Positions 1 through 5,658 of a DNA stretch of 5,746 bases are shown piece by piece. The stretch's first letter is position 1. Every line of letters begins with the position of its first letter. The stretch lies in assembly GCA_945983195.1 (NCBI GenBank), contig CAMFSS010000156.1, positions 1 to 5,746 of the forward strand, written 5' to 3'. The position numbers and the translations under genes were made by a program. The DNA comes from an uncultured Prevotellaceae bacterium (lineage in GTDB: Bacteria > Bacteroidota > Bacteroidia > Bacteroidales > Muribaculaceae). The notes beneath the pieces are model-generated. The model made no database searches. It saw nothing but the letters and a program-made list of their open reading frames with translations, and was not told where the DNA came from.

Positions 1-1350
1 GCTTAGCCATATTCCTTCCCACACTGCCCAGCGACCGTCGCGTGCCAGTTTGTAGCCAGAGTTGTCGATTATGTAGTACACAATGAATAGCAGCACCGAC
101 ACCACAATCGGCATTCCGAGTCCGCCTTTTCTGATGATTGCACCGAGTGGCGCACCGATAAAGAAGAATATGAGGCATGCAAACGACAGCGTGAATTTCT
201 TCATCAGCTCTATCTGGTGGCGGCGCATTGTGCCTCCCAAGTCCTCGATGTTGTAGGCACGGAATTCCATGTTCTGCTTCATGCGTGTTGCCTTATTCTT
301 GGCGTTCTCCACATAGTTGCGCTTTTGCAGAGGCGTTGATGAGGCAAACACTGAGTCCATATTGATTGGCTGCTTCATTTCCACGGTGAGTATGCCCTCT
401 TCTGTGCGTTTGCCGTCTTTATATACTGAACGCTTCTGTTGCAGTCCGCAAATTGGCTCGCCGCGTAGTGTGTTAGTGAATTCATCACCGAGTGAGTCGA
501 TTCTCACTCTCACCGAGTCGATGGTATGCCTGAGTTCTGTGTAGTTTTTGCCAATATACTGGTTGCGCATGGTTTCATCGCCCATGCGGTTGAAGTTGGC
601 ATCAAATGGAATGAGTATCTCCTTCTCGCTGAACGACTCGCGGCGGTAGAGCATTCCGGCTTTTCCGCGGTTGGGACGGTCGTCTTTAAGGTCTTCAAAC
701 GATTCTCCGTTCATCAAGTGCAGGAATAGATACTTCTTGTCGTCGGTAAAACTCATTTTTCCTGAGTCGGCAAGTATCACGTTGGCATAGCCATAACCGC
801 TCGACACGTCATAAATCATCATGTCGTACATCATGCCTGTGTCGCGGTTCTTTTTCTTGATGAATAGGTTGTAGCCCTGTATCTGGTCGTAGAATGCCTC
901 TTCGGGAATGTCAAGCTCCGGCGATTTTTGTCGCATTGAGAATAGTAGGCTCCACATTTTCACCTGTGCTTTTGGCAGCACGTCGTTCTGGAAGAAGAAC
1001 GCTCCTACCGAAACAAACGACAGGAAGACTATGAGTGGACTCATAACTTTCAGCAACGACACCCCCGACGACTTCATCGCCGTCAGTTCAAAGTGCTCTC
1101 CGAGGTTTCCGAATGCCATTAGTGATGCAAGCAGAATCGATAGCGGCAATGCCATGGGCACCATCGAGATTGCTGCGTAGCAGAAAAGTTCGGCTATCAC
1201 CGATATGTCAAGACCCTTGCCTACAAGGTCGTTGATGTATCGCCACAGGAATTGCATCAGCACAATAAAAAGACAGATGAAGAATGTCATTAGGAATAAT
1301 GGCAGAAACGTCTGTAATACAAACAAGTATAGTCTTTTTATTCTTATCAC
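1..1350 (-). CDS. LptF/LptG (YjgP/YjgQ) family LPS export permease, C-terminus cut by window edge
   Basis: This is an inner-membrane permease subunit of the LptB2FG ABC exporter, which extracts lipopolysaccharide from the inner membrane and passes it to the periplasmic bridge. I read 450 uninterrupted codons by hand from a GTG at 1350; the last codon in view is at 1-3 and no stop is reached. Residues 10-35 form TM1, followed by QFLWRYINDLVGKGLDIS (33-50). TM2 and the family signature LMAFGNLGEHFELTAMKSSG lie around residues 51-96, and TM3 at about 98-125. A long periplasmic jellyroll-type insert follows to about residue 375. TM4 onward contains IGAPLGAIIRKGGLGMP (about 399-415) and SGYKLARDGRWAVWEG (about 431-446), both typical of the family. 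The insert is longer than in the E. coli proteins, as in the long Bacteroidetes members. GTG is chosen because an in-frame TAA lies eight codons upstream, no ATG lies between, and the first ATG (residue 21) would cut TM1. I cannot tell LptF from LptG with confidence. Confidence 0.93.
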   Translation of the reverse strand, partial: MIRIKRLYLFVLQTFLPLFLMTFFICLFIVLMQFLWRYINDLVGKGLDISVIAELFCYAAISMVPMALPLSILLASLMAFGNLGEHFELTAMKSSGVSLLKVMSPLIVFLSFVSVGAFFFQNDVLPKAQVKMWSLLFSMRQKSPELDIPEEAFYDQIQGYNLFIKKKNRDTGMMYDMMIYDVSSGYGYANVILADSGKMSFTDDKKYLFLHLMNGESFEDLKDDRPNRGKAGMLYRRESFSEKEILIPFDANFNRMGDETMRNQYIGKNYTELRHTIDSVRVRIDSLGDEFTNTLRGEPICGLQQKRSVYKDGKRTEEGILTVEMKQPINMDSVFASSTPLQKRNYVENAKNKATRMKQNMEFRAYNIEDLGGTMRRHQIELMKKFTLSFACLIFFFIGAPLGAIIRKGGLGMPIVVSVLLFIVYYIIDNSGYKLARDGRWAVWEGIWLS

Positions 1351-1443
1351 GTCTTTTTTCGTTGTTTGAGGTTATTCTCGCCCTCTTATGGGCAATTAAG
1401 CCATTGCAGTGGCAGGCTTGCTGCGCTGCATCAATAATCTTTG

Positions 1444-1451
1444 CAAAATTA
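1444..1451 (-). promoter_or_regulatory. Putative Bacteroidetes -7 box for the lptF/G-family gene
   Basis: On the minus strand these bases read TAATTTTG, an exact fit to TAnnTTTG. No TTTG is seen at the -33 distance (about 1471-1475). Transcription would start near 1438-1440, giving a leader of about 90 nt before the GTG at 1350. The leader contains a weak AAGCC/GGCTT inverted repeat (1398-1419) but no convincing riboswitch. The box lies between the START-like gene and the permease gene, so the permease can have its own promoter even though the upstream gene on the same strand ends only 142 bp away with no terminator visible. Confidence 0.5.
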
Positions 1452-1492
1452 GATGTTTTTTTTGAATATTCTGTTATGCTCACTCATTTTTT

Positions 1493-1873
1493 TTAGCAGC
1501 CGATGACTCGCTTCAGTGCCTTCACCTGGCTTTGCCAGAGGTTGCGGAGTGCATCTGTTTCGCTCGGCTCTGCAAAGTCGGTTACTATAAGGTTGGTCGA
1601 ATCTGTCAGTTCCGACACTTGTATGCGCAGCTCGAAGTAGGTCTTTTCCGTGTCGTCTGTCCATCTGAAGCGAATATAGGTGAATGTGCGTATTGCAAGC
1701 AGCATCGCATTCTGGCTGCTGCCGCTCCATGTGAAGGTGTATGTTTTGCCGCTGTTCGTAACTTCGTCGGCAAACCATAATTCAAGTCCATGGGTCGATG
1801 AAAGGTATTCCCATAGCAGTGCCACAGGCGCACTTTTCATCGAAAATTCCATCTGTATCTTCTCTTTTGCCAT
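1493..1873 (-). CDS. START-like (SRPBCC-fold) domain protein, 126 residues
   Basis: This is a small cytoplasmic protein of the Bacteroidetes START-like domain family (AHSA1/SRPBCC helix-grip fold), conserved but without a known function to my knowledge. From M1 the sequence opens MAKEKIQMEFSM. It then has LLWEYLSSTHGLELWFADEV (residues 19-38), a beta-rich core with FTWSG (47-51) and YIRFRWTDD (66-74), YFELR (79-83), the motif TDFAEPSE (98-105), and a C-terminal helix to IGC. A GTG at 1927 would add 18 residues, but ATG at 1873 is preferred because family members begin at a short M-(K/A)-K-E-K stretch and the extension is polar and low in family character. There is no signal peptide or membrane segment. 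The next gene on the same strand is the LptF/G permease 142 bp downstream; co-transcription is possible. The fold assignment is fairly sure, the ligand or partner unknown. Confidence 0.85.
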   Translation of the reverse strand: MAKEKIQMEFSMKSAPVALLWEYLSSTHGLELWFADEVTNSGKTYTFTWSGSSQNAMLLAIRTFTYIRFRWTDDTEKTYFELRIQVSELTDSTNLIVTDFAEPSETDALRNLWQSQVKALKRVIGC

Positions 1874-2235
1874 CGTAGTATAATCTAATTTCACTTGGTG
1901 TTCCGAGGGGGTGGTTTCATCTGCCACTGTGTCTGAATTTCCACGGAATCGGTTTTCGCTGCTAAATAATATAATATTTCTTATTCGTGCAATAGTTCGC
2001 TCATAAAAATTGCGCTTAATAACATTTTTTCATCACCAATTATGTTGCTATTGCTGCTTTTAGTGTTATTTTTCTCGACATTCTTTTTTTTTAACGATTC
2101 TGTTTCTTACTTTTTTCGTAATTTTGCGTTGACTAAATAAACGAAGGCGGTGACTACACTCTCTCTAGCAGTTGTTGCTGACAATTTCAAGTGCCTCGCT
2201 GCCAAACATTTTTTGTCTTACAACGATACACTACT
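1874..2235. other. Divergent AT-rich intergenic region
   Basis: This 362-base region separates the START-like gene (minus) from maeB (plus) and must carry promoters for both. The middle is AT-rich, with runs of T including nine T at 2084-2092. The plus-strand -7 box at 2119-2126 serves maeB. For the minus-strand gene I find no exact TAnnTTTG. The nearest candidate is TTGCAC followed 15 bases later by TATTAT (minus strand, about 1965-1991), which is weak. No tRNA, CRISPR or gene is seen. Confidence 0.6.
2119..2126 (+). promoter_or_regulatory. Putative Bacteroidetes -7 box for maeB
   Basis: TAATTTTG fits TAnnTTTG exactly. A clear TTTG at -33 is missing; the region holds CGATTCTG (2095-2102) instead. 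A start near 2131-2133 would give a 5' leader of roughly 100 nt before the ATG at 2236. The leader has no G-rich ribosome binding site just before the start (ACACTACT-ATG), as is common in Bacteroidetes. Confidence 0.55.
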
Positions 2236-4530
2236 ATGACTAAGATTACTAAAGAAATGGCTTTGGAGTACCACAAGCAAGGTAAGCCCGGCAAAATCGA
2301 AATTGTGCCTACAAAGCCCTACTCGTCGCAATCCGACCTTTCTCTCGCCTACTCTCCCGGCGTTGCTTTTCCCTGTCTTGAAATACAGGATAATCCCCAA
2401 GATGCCTACGAATACACCAGCAAGGGCAATCTTGTTGCTGTCATCTCCAATGGAACTGCCGTTCTCGGTCTTGGCAACATTGGCGCTCTCGCAGGAAAGC
2501 CTGTTATGGAGGGTAAGGCGTTACTTTTCAAGATTTTTGCAGGTCTCGACTGCTTCGACATTGAAGTTAATGAAACCGACCCCGACAAGTTCATTGAGAT
2601 TGTGAAGTCAATTTCCCCCACTTTCGGCGGTATCAATCTTGAAGATATTAAGGCTCCTGAGTGTTTCGAAATCGAGCGTCGGTTGAAGGAGGAGTGGAAT
2701 ATCCCGGTGATGCACGACGATCAGCACGGCACCGCCATTATCTCGGCTGCCGGTCTGCTCAATGCACTCGAAATTCAGGGTAAGAAGATTGAAGATGCCA
2801 AGCTCGTAGTGAATGGTGCCGGTGCGGCGGCTGTGTCGTGCACTCGCCTTTACATTGCTCTCGGCATTCGCAAGGAGAATGTGGTGATGTGCGACAGCAA
2901 GGGTGTGCTCAACAAGAAGCGCACCAACCTCAATCCGCAGAAGCTGGAGTTTGCCACCGACCGCGACATCGACACTCTCGCCGAAGCTATGAAGGATGCC
3001 GATGTGTTCCTGGGTCTTTCGGTCAAGGATGTTGTTACCACTGAAATGGTGCAGTCAATGGCTCCGAATCCCATCGTTTTCGCTCTTGCTAACCCCGACC
3101 CCGAAATCGAGTACAGCAAGGCTATTGCGTCGCGTCCCGACATCATTTTTGCTACCGGACGCTCCGACTATCCCAACCAAATCAACAATGTGCTCGGCTT
3201 CCCCTACATCTTCCGCGGTGCGCTCGACTGTGGTGCCACTGCTATCAATGAGGAGATGAAGCTCGCTGCCGTACACGCCATTGCCGACCTTGCCAAGCAG
3301 CCTGTTCCTCCCATCGTGAATGCTGCTTACAATATGACCGAAATGTCTTTCGGTCCTGAATACATTCTGCCAAAGGCTCTCGACCCGCGCCTTATCACCA
3401 CCGTTGCTCCGGCTGTGGCTCGCGGTGCCATGGAGTCGGGCGTTGCAAAGCGTCCTATCACCGATTGGGAGGCCTACGAGCAGAAGCTCAAGAAACTCAT
3501 GGGCTACGACAACAAGCTCATGCGCCGATTCACCGAGGAGGCTAAGCGCAACCCGAAGCGCGTGGTATTTGCCGAAGCCAACACCGACAATATGCTCAAG
3601 GCGGCTATCATCGCTCGCAACGAGGGTATCTGCAAGCCTGTTCTGCTCGGCAATGAAGAAATGATTGAGAAGCGCGCCAAGCGTCTCGGCTTGAAGCTCA
3701 AGAATGTCGAGATTGTCAATCTCCGTCACGACCGCGAAGCCGACCGCCGCAGCCGCTATGCCAAGCACCTCACTAAGAAGCTTCAGCGCGACGGTCTCAC
3801 CTACCCCGAAGCTCTTGAAAAGATGTTCGACCGCAACTATTTCGGCATGATGATGGTCGAAATGGGCGAAGCCGATGCATTCATCACCGGCACCTATCCA
3901 AGCAGCCGCCGTTTGATTGCCGATACTGCCAAGGAGGTAATCGGAATCCGTTGCGGCTACGACCACTTCGCTTCAATGCACATCATGAACACCAAGCGTG
4001 GAACATATTTCCTTGCCGACACCTCTATCAACCACGACAACGACACCGACACCCTCGTCGACATTGCACGCCTTTCAAATCACGCCGTGCGCTACTTTGC
4101 CCACGACCCTGTCATTGCCATGGTATCCTACAGCAACTTCGGTGCCAACAAGGAGCACGGACCCGGCGAAGTGCATGAGGCTGTCGACATTCTGCACAAG
4201 AAATACCCCGAGATCGTCATCGACGGTGAAATGCAAGTGCACTATGCAATGAATAAGGAGTTGCGCGACACCCACTTCCCGTTCAACAAGCTCTACGGAA
4301 TGGATGTCAATACGCTTGTATTCCCCAACCTGAGTGCCGCCAACACCGTCTATCGCCTGCTTCTCGAAATGGGAGTAGCCGAGGTAATTGGCCCGATTCA
4401 GATAGGTCTTAACAAGCCGATTCACATGACTTCAATCGACGCATCGGTTCGCGACATCATCAATCTCACCACAATCGCCGTAATCGACGCCACAGTCTAC
4501 GAAAAAGTCGGCTGCCACCCCGAAGACTAA
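2236..4530 (+). CDS. maeB: NADP-type hybrid malic enzyme (malic domain + phosphotransacetylase-like domain)
   Basis: This enzyme catalyses oxidative decarboxylation of malate to pyruvate and CO2 with reduction of NAD(P)+, linking C4 acids to pyruvate and supplying NADPH in the cytoplasm. It has 764 residues, normal for the MaeB hybrid class. Residues 1-425 form the malic enzyme part. Visible there are Tyr39 in AYSPGVA, Lys94 in GKPVMEGKA, the metal-site residues Glu136 and Asp137 in NLEDIKAPE, Asp162 in HDDQHGTA, the Rossmann motif VNGAGAAA (192-199), and GRSDYPNQINNVLGFPYIFR further on. Residues from about 438 to the end are phosphotransacetylase-like (PKRVVFAEA, ITGTYPSSRR, GPIQIGLNKPIH). 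In characterised hybrid enzymes this part is not catalytic but mediates oligomerisation and inhibition by acetyl-CoA. ATG at 2236 is chosen over a GTG at 2191 because family members start with M-x-K-I-T-K-E. All catalytic residues are present, so it should be active. It is monocistronic, with its own -7 box and a strong terminator. Cofactor preference is not certain from sequence. Confidence 0.97.
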   Translation: MTKITKEMALEYHKQGKPGKIEIVPTKPYSSQSDLSLAYSPGVAFPCLEIQDNPQDAYEYTSKGNLVAVISNGTAVLGLGNIGALAGKPVMEGKALLFKIFAGLDCFDIEVNETDPDKFIEIVKSISPTFGGINLEDIKAPECFEIERRLKEEWNIPVMHDDQHGTAIISAAGLLNALEIQGKKIEDAKLVVNGAGAAAVSCTRLYIALGIRKENVVMCDSKGVLNKKRTNLNPQKLEFATDRDIDTLAEAMKDADVFLGLSVKDVVTTEMVQSMAPNPIVFALANPDPEIEYSKAIASRPDIIFATGRSDYPNQINNVLGFPYIFRGALDCGATAINEEMKLAAVHAIADLAKQPVPPIVNAAYNMTEMSFGPEYILPKALDPRLITTVAPAVARGAMESGVAKRPITDWEAYEQKLKKLMGYDNKLMRRFTEEAKRNPKRVVFAEANTDNMLKAAIIARNEGICKPVLLGNEEMIEKRAKRLGLKLKNVEIVNLRHDREADRRSRYAKHLTKKLQRDGLTYPEALEKMFDRNYFGMMMVEMGEADAFITGTYPSSRRLIADTAKEVIGIRCGYDHFASMHIMNTKRGTYFLADTSINHDNDTDTLVDIARLSNHAVRYFAHDPVIAMVSYSNFGANKEHGPGEVHEAVDILHKKYPEIVIDGEMQVHYAMNKELRDTHFPFNKLYGMDVNTLVFPNLSAANTVYRLLLEMGVAEVIGPIQIGLNKPIHMTSIDASVRDIINLTTIAVIDATVYEKVGCHPED

Positions 4531-4587
4531 ATATTAGTGACATTCTCCGCCACAATTAATATTTTGATAATTAGAAAAATACTCCAC

Positions 4588-4622
4588 AATAAAAGGGCGC
4601 ACACCATCTGCGCCCTTTTATT
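4588..4622 (+). terminator. Rho-independent terminator of maeB
   Basis: The arms AATAAAAGGGCGCA (4588-4601) and TGCGCCCTTTTATT (4609-4622) are perfect reverse complements: a 14-bp stem with a 7-nt loop (CACCATC). The GC core GGGCGCA/TGCGCCC is followed on the plus strand by TTTTATTATTATAA. The A-rich left arm makes it potentially active in both directions, which would also shield maeB from transcription leaving the repeat island on the minus strand. Confidence 0.93.
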
Positions 4623-4659
4623 ATTATAACCCCAAATCTAAGCAGCATCCCCACCCCGC

Positions 4660-4676
4660 AGGCGAGTGCAGCAATG
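4660..4676 (+). repeat. Degenerate fragment of the 88-bp repeat
   Basis: AGGCGAGTGCAGCAATG matches the first 17 bases of the 88-bp repeat (4729-4745) with two transitions. After that similarity stops. A second short shared piece, CCGCCACAAT, occurs at 4685-4694 and again at 5647-5656 just before the right repeat copy. This looks like the remnant of an older, decayed copy. Confidence 0.5.
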
Positions 4677-4728
4677 TTTCCACACCGCCACAATTCCGAC
4701 AAGCGTAGCATTGCCACCACCTCACAGT

Positions 4729-4816
4729 AGGCGAGCGCAGCGATGCCTCATGCTGTCACATTGGCGAGCGGAGCGAGCAGTGCCTCGGAGAGGCACGATT
4801 ATGGAAAGCCCCACAC
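4729..4816 (+). repeat. 88-bp direct repeat, left copy
   Basis: It aligns without gaps to 5659-5746. There are six differences (4747, 4756, 4757, 4769, 4805, 4806), so 82/88 identical. The unit contains two related G-rich pieces, GGCGAGCGCAGCGATGC and GGCGAGCGGAGCGAGCAG, then a short hairpin (4780-4796), the octamer GATTATGG and the first bases of a long hairpin (CCCCACAC). The right copy is cut by the window edge, so the true repeat is probably longer. Confidence 0.9.
4780..4804 (+). repeat. Short hairpin with 3' GATTATGG (left outer)
   Basis: GTGCCTC-GGA-GAGGCAC (4780-4796) forms a perfect 7-bp stem with a GGA triloop. It is followed directly by GATTATGG (4797-4804). The same hairpin and octamer occur at 5710-5734. 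Confidence 0.85.
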
Positions 4817-4847
4817 AGTCAGTGCCGGAGGTACTGGCTGTGTGGGG
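4809..4847 (+). repeat. Long 39-nt hairpin, left unit
   Basis: The arms CCCCACACAGTCAGTGCC (4809-4826) and GGTACTGGCTGTGTGGGG (4830-4847) pair over 18 bp around a GGA triloop. Sixteen pairs are Watson-Crick and two are G-T on the plus strand. No run of T follows, so it is not a typical terminator. The equivalent place in the right unit (5559-5597) has a hairpin of identical dimensions but different sequence. Confidence 0.9.
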
Positions 4848-4856
4848 TATGCAATC

Positions 4857-4884
4857 AAAAAAGGAAAGCGTGTCGTAGATACGC
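4857..4884 (-). terminator. Possible terminator of the transposase transcript, inside the left inverted repeat
   Basis: Read on the minus strand, the short hairpin GCGTATC-TAC-GACACGC (4884-4868) is followed at once by TTTCCTTTTTT (4867-4857), about 60 nt after the transposase stop. The stem has one A-C mismatch on this strand, so it is a moderate terminator at best. The T-tract is absent from the equivalent position of the right unit. Confidence 0.4.
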
Positions 4885-4897
4885 GATTATGGTAGCA
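4868..4897 (+). repeat. 30-bp perfect inverted repeat, left end
   Basis: It is exactly reverse-complementary to 5507-5536. It contains the hairpin GCGTGTC-GTA-GATACGC (4868-4884, one G-T pair), the octamer GATTATGG (4885-4892) and TAGCA. The identity stops abruptly on both sides, which suggests that these 30 bp are under constraint or are recently homogenised. Confidence 0.93.
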
Positions 4898-4900
4898 CAT

Positions 4901-4928
4901 TTCCACCACAATCATTCCACCACAATCA
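4901..4928 (+). repeat. Two tandem 14-bp repeats next to transposase stop
   Basis: TTCCACCACAATCA occurs twice head to tail (4901-4914, 4915-4928). A degenerate third version, CTCCACCACCAATCA (4932-4946), runs into the transposase stop codon. On the minus strand each perfect copy contains GATTGTGG, a variant of the octamer that follows the hairpins. There are no spacers, so this is not a CRISPR array. Confidence 0.8.
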
Positions 4929-4943
4929 TTTCTCCACCACCAA

Positions 4944-5381
4944 TCAATTCCACCATTCTTCGTGGAACTCCACACCGTAAGACGCAAAAACACGGTTTAA
5001 TTCTTCCTCGAATGACAACACTCTGTGATGCTCCTCCTGCATCTTGATATACTCGATTATCCTGTCCTTCTCGCTGTTCGAGCATGAAAAAGCAGCATAT
5101 TCCTTACTCCATCCTTCAAAAAGGATAAATTTCTGCTTCGCCCACACGCTACTTTGCTGTTTCAGGCGCTTTACAAAATCAGCCAGCGACACACTGCTCG
5201 ATAAATCCACCAATATATGAACATGGTTCTCAATACCGCCGATTCTCAGCAATTTACAATGCATCTCCTCAATCAGCGACCACATATATCGGTATAAATC
5301 TTTGCGATAAACCGATGTCAGAGTCATTTTTCTGTATTTAGTGCTTATGACAATATGAAACAAAGCATTAACCGTACTCAT
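4944..5381 (-). CDS. tnpA: Y1 (HUH) transposase, IS200/REP-associated type
   Basis: This is a 145-residue single-strand DNA transposase of the Y1 HUH family, which nicks and joins DNA through a 5'-phosphotyrosine and recognises hairpins. The start ATG at 5381 gives MSTVNALFHIVISTKYRKM, the usual beginning of Bacteroidetes IS200-like proteins. Longer readings up to 5441 would be upstream of the promoter and lack family similarity. The HUH motif is His53-Val54-His55 in GIENHVHILVDL. The catalytic tyrosine is expected at Tyr111 with metal-ligand Gln115 in EYIKMQEEHH. WSKEYAAFSCS (91-101) is also typical of the family. The length is normal and all key residues are present, so it appears intact. 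It carries no TnpB or accessory gene. Low GC relative to maeB suggests horizontal origin. It is flanked by inverted palindromic units, which favours a REP-associated or domesticated role, but a plain IS200-type insertion is not excluded. Confidence 0.92.
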   Translation of the reverse strand: MSTVNALFHIVISTKYRKMTLTSVYRKDLYRYMWSLIEEMHCKLLRIGGIENHVHILVDLSSSVSLADFVKRLKQQSSVWAKQKFILFEGWSKEYAAFSCSNSEKDRIIEYIKMQEEHHRVLSFEEELNRVFASYGVEFHEEWWN

Positions 5382-5506
5382 AAAACTACAATTTCCACAA
5401 ATATAAACCAATTTTATCCAACCACCAAATCCTATCCACAATTTTCAAAAAAATCCCACAAAAATCAACAAATCGCGACACCGCACCATTTGGCGATACA
5501 TTTTGT
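5382..5506. other. AT-rich upstream region of tnpA
   Basis: This stretch holds the tnpA promoter (5398-5429) and otherwise A-rich sequence with no gene. It continues into the right repeat unit, the divergent 88-bp copy and the window end, so no protein gene is supported from 5382 to 5746. Confidence 0.6.
5398..5429 (-). promoter_or_regulatory. Bacteroidetes-type promoter of tnpA
   Basis: On the minus strand TTTG (5429-5426) is followed by 20 bases and then TATATTTG (5405-5398). This is a near-ideal match to the -33 TTTG / -7 TAnnTTTG promoter. Transcription would start about 5-6 bases after the -7 box, leaving only about 10-12 nt before the ATG at 5381. The messenger would be almost leaderless, without room for a normal ribosome binding site, and the ATG at 5381 is favoured as start. 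Confidence 0.75.
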
Positions 5507-5536
5507 TGCTACCATAATCGCGTATCTACGACACGC
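5507..5536 (-). repeat. 30-bp perfect inverted repeat, right end
   Basis: It is the exact reverse complement of 4868-4897. On the minus strand it reads hairpin GCGTGTC-GTA-GATACGC (5536-5520), then GATTATGG (5519-5512), then TAGCA, pointing towards tnpA from upstream. Confidence 0.93.
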
Positions 5537-5558
5537 TGTCTGTGTGGGTGAATCGCTA

Positions 5559-5597
5559 CCCCAGGTTGGCAACATCTACGACGTTACCAACCCGGGG
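5559..5597 (-). repeat. Long 39-nt hairpin, right unit
   Basis: On the minus strand the arms CCCCGGGTTGGTAACGTC (5597-5580) and GATGTTGCCAACCTGGGG (5576-5559) pair over 18 bp around a GTA triloop: 15 Watson-Crick pairs and three G-T pairs. On the plus strand those three become A-C mismatches. The dimensions equal those of 4809-4847, but outside the CCCC/GGGG base the sequences largely differ. Confidence 0.9.
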
Positions 5598-5601
5598 CTA
5601 A

Positions 5602-5626
5602 CCACAATCGCGTACCTCCGGCACGC
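5602..5626 (-). repeat. Short hairpin with 3' GATTGTGG (right outer)
   Basis: On the minus strand GCGTGCC-GGA-GGTACGC (5626-5610) forms a 7-bp stem with one G-T pair and a GGA triloop, followed by GATTGTGG (5609-5602) and TTAG. It is preceded by GGCGAGTGGAACGAGCA, matching the left unit and the 88-bp repeat at the same place. Confidence 0.85.
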
Positions 5627-5658
5627 TGCTCGTTCCACTCGCCCAACCGCCACAATGC

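Larger units (their letters stand above)
4623..4943. other. Gene-free repeat region between maeB terminator and transposase
   Basis: No real gene is seen here. After about 35 bases of unremarkable sequence it consists of a decayed repeat fragment (4660-4676), an 88-bp repeat copy (4729-4816), a 39-nt hairpin (4809-4847), the left 30-bp inverted repeat (4868-4897) and tandem 14-mers (4901-4928). The part up to about 4847 is clearly richer in G+C than the AT-rich stretch around the transposase, suggesting different histories. Confidence 0.8.
4763..5643. mobile_element. REPtron-like element: Y1 transposase between inverted structured repeat units
   Basis: Two units in opposite orientation flank one small transposase gene: 4763-4897 on plus and 5507-5643 on minus. 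Each unit has the same order: GGCGAG(C/T)GGA(G/A)CGAGCA, 7-bp short hairpin, GATTRTGG, a four-base spacer ending in AG, 39-nt hairpin, linker of 20 or 22 nt, second short hairpin, GATTATGG, TAGCA. The order transposase plus palindromes resembles REP-associated tyrosine transposase (RAYT) loci and IS200-type elements with subterminal hairpins. The exact mobile ends are not known. No target-site duplication is expected for this class, so none was required. Confidence 0.65.

Noticed and set aside
317..1180. Short plus-strand and minus-strand open frames inside the permease gene
   Set aside because: The minus-strand permease frame is continuous over 450 codons with clear family motifs through this stretch, so these are overlaps in other frames.
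1398..1419. Possible structured leader element before the permease gene
   Set aside because: The stem is only 5 bp (AAGCC/GGCTT) with a 12-nt loop and matches no riboswitch or leader I know.
1874..1927. Upstream GTG start adding 18 residues to the START-like protein
   Set aside because: The ATG at 1873 gives the usual N-terminus of the family; the extension looks non-conserved, though it cannot be excluded.
2191..2235. Upstream GTG start adding 15 residues to the malic enzyme
   Set aside because: The family starts at the MTKITKE-type sequence; the extension has no similarity I recognise.
3055..3966. Open frame of 303 codons antisense to maeB
   Set aside because: It lies wholly within the well-supported malic enzyme gene on the other strand; its composition is the usual antisense shadow of a GC-biased coding frame and it shows no recognisable domain.
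4529..4564. Inverted repeat AAATATTA/TAATATTT around the maeB stop codon
   Set aside because: Eight A-T pairs with a 20-nt loop are too weak to be a terminator, and a strong one follows at 4588.
4666..4878. 70-codon open frame over the left repeats
   Set aside because: It is translated repeat sequence spanning the hairpins; nothing protein-like, and it has no promoter or initiation context.
4901..4946. CRISPR-like tandem repeats
   Set aside because: The repeats are 14 bp and directly adjacent without spacers, and no cas gene is present.
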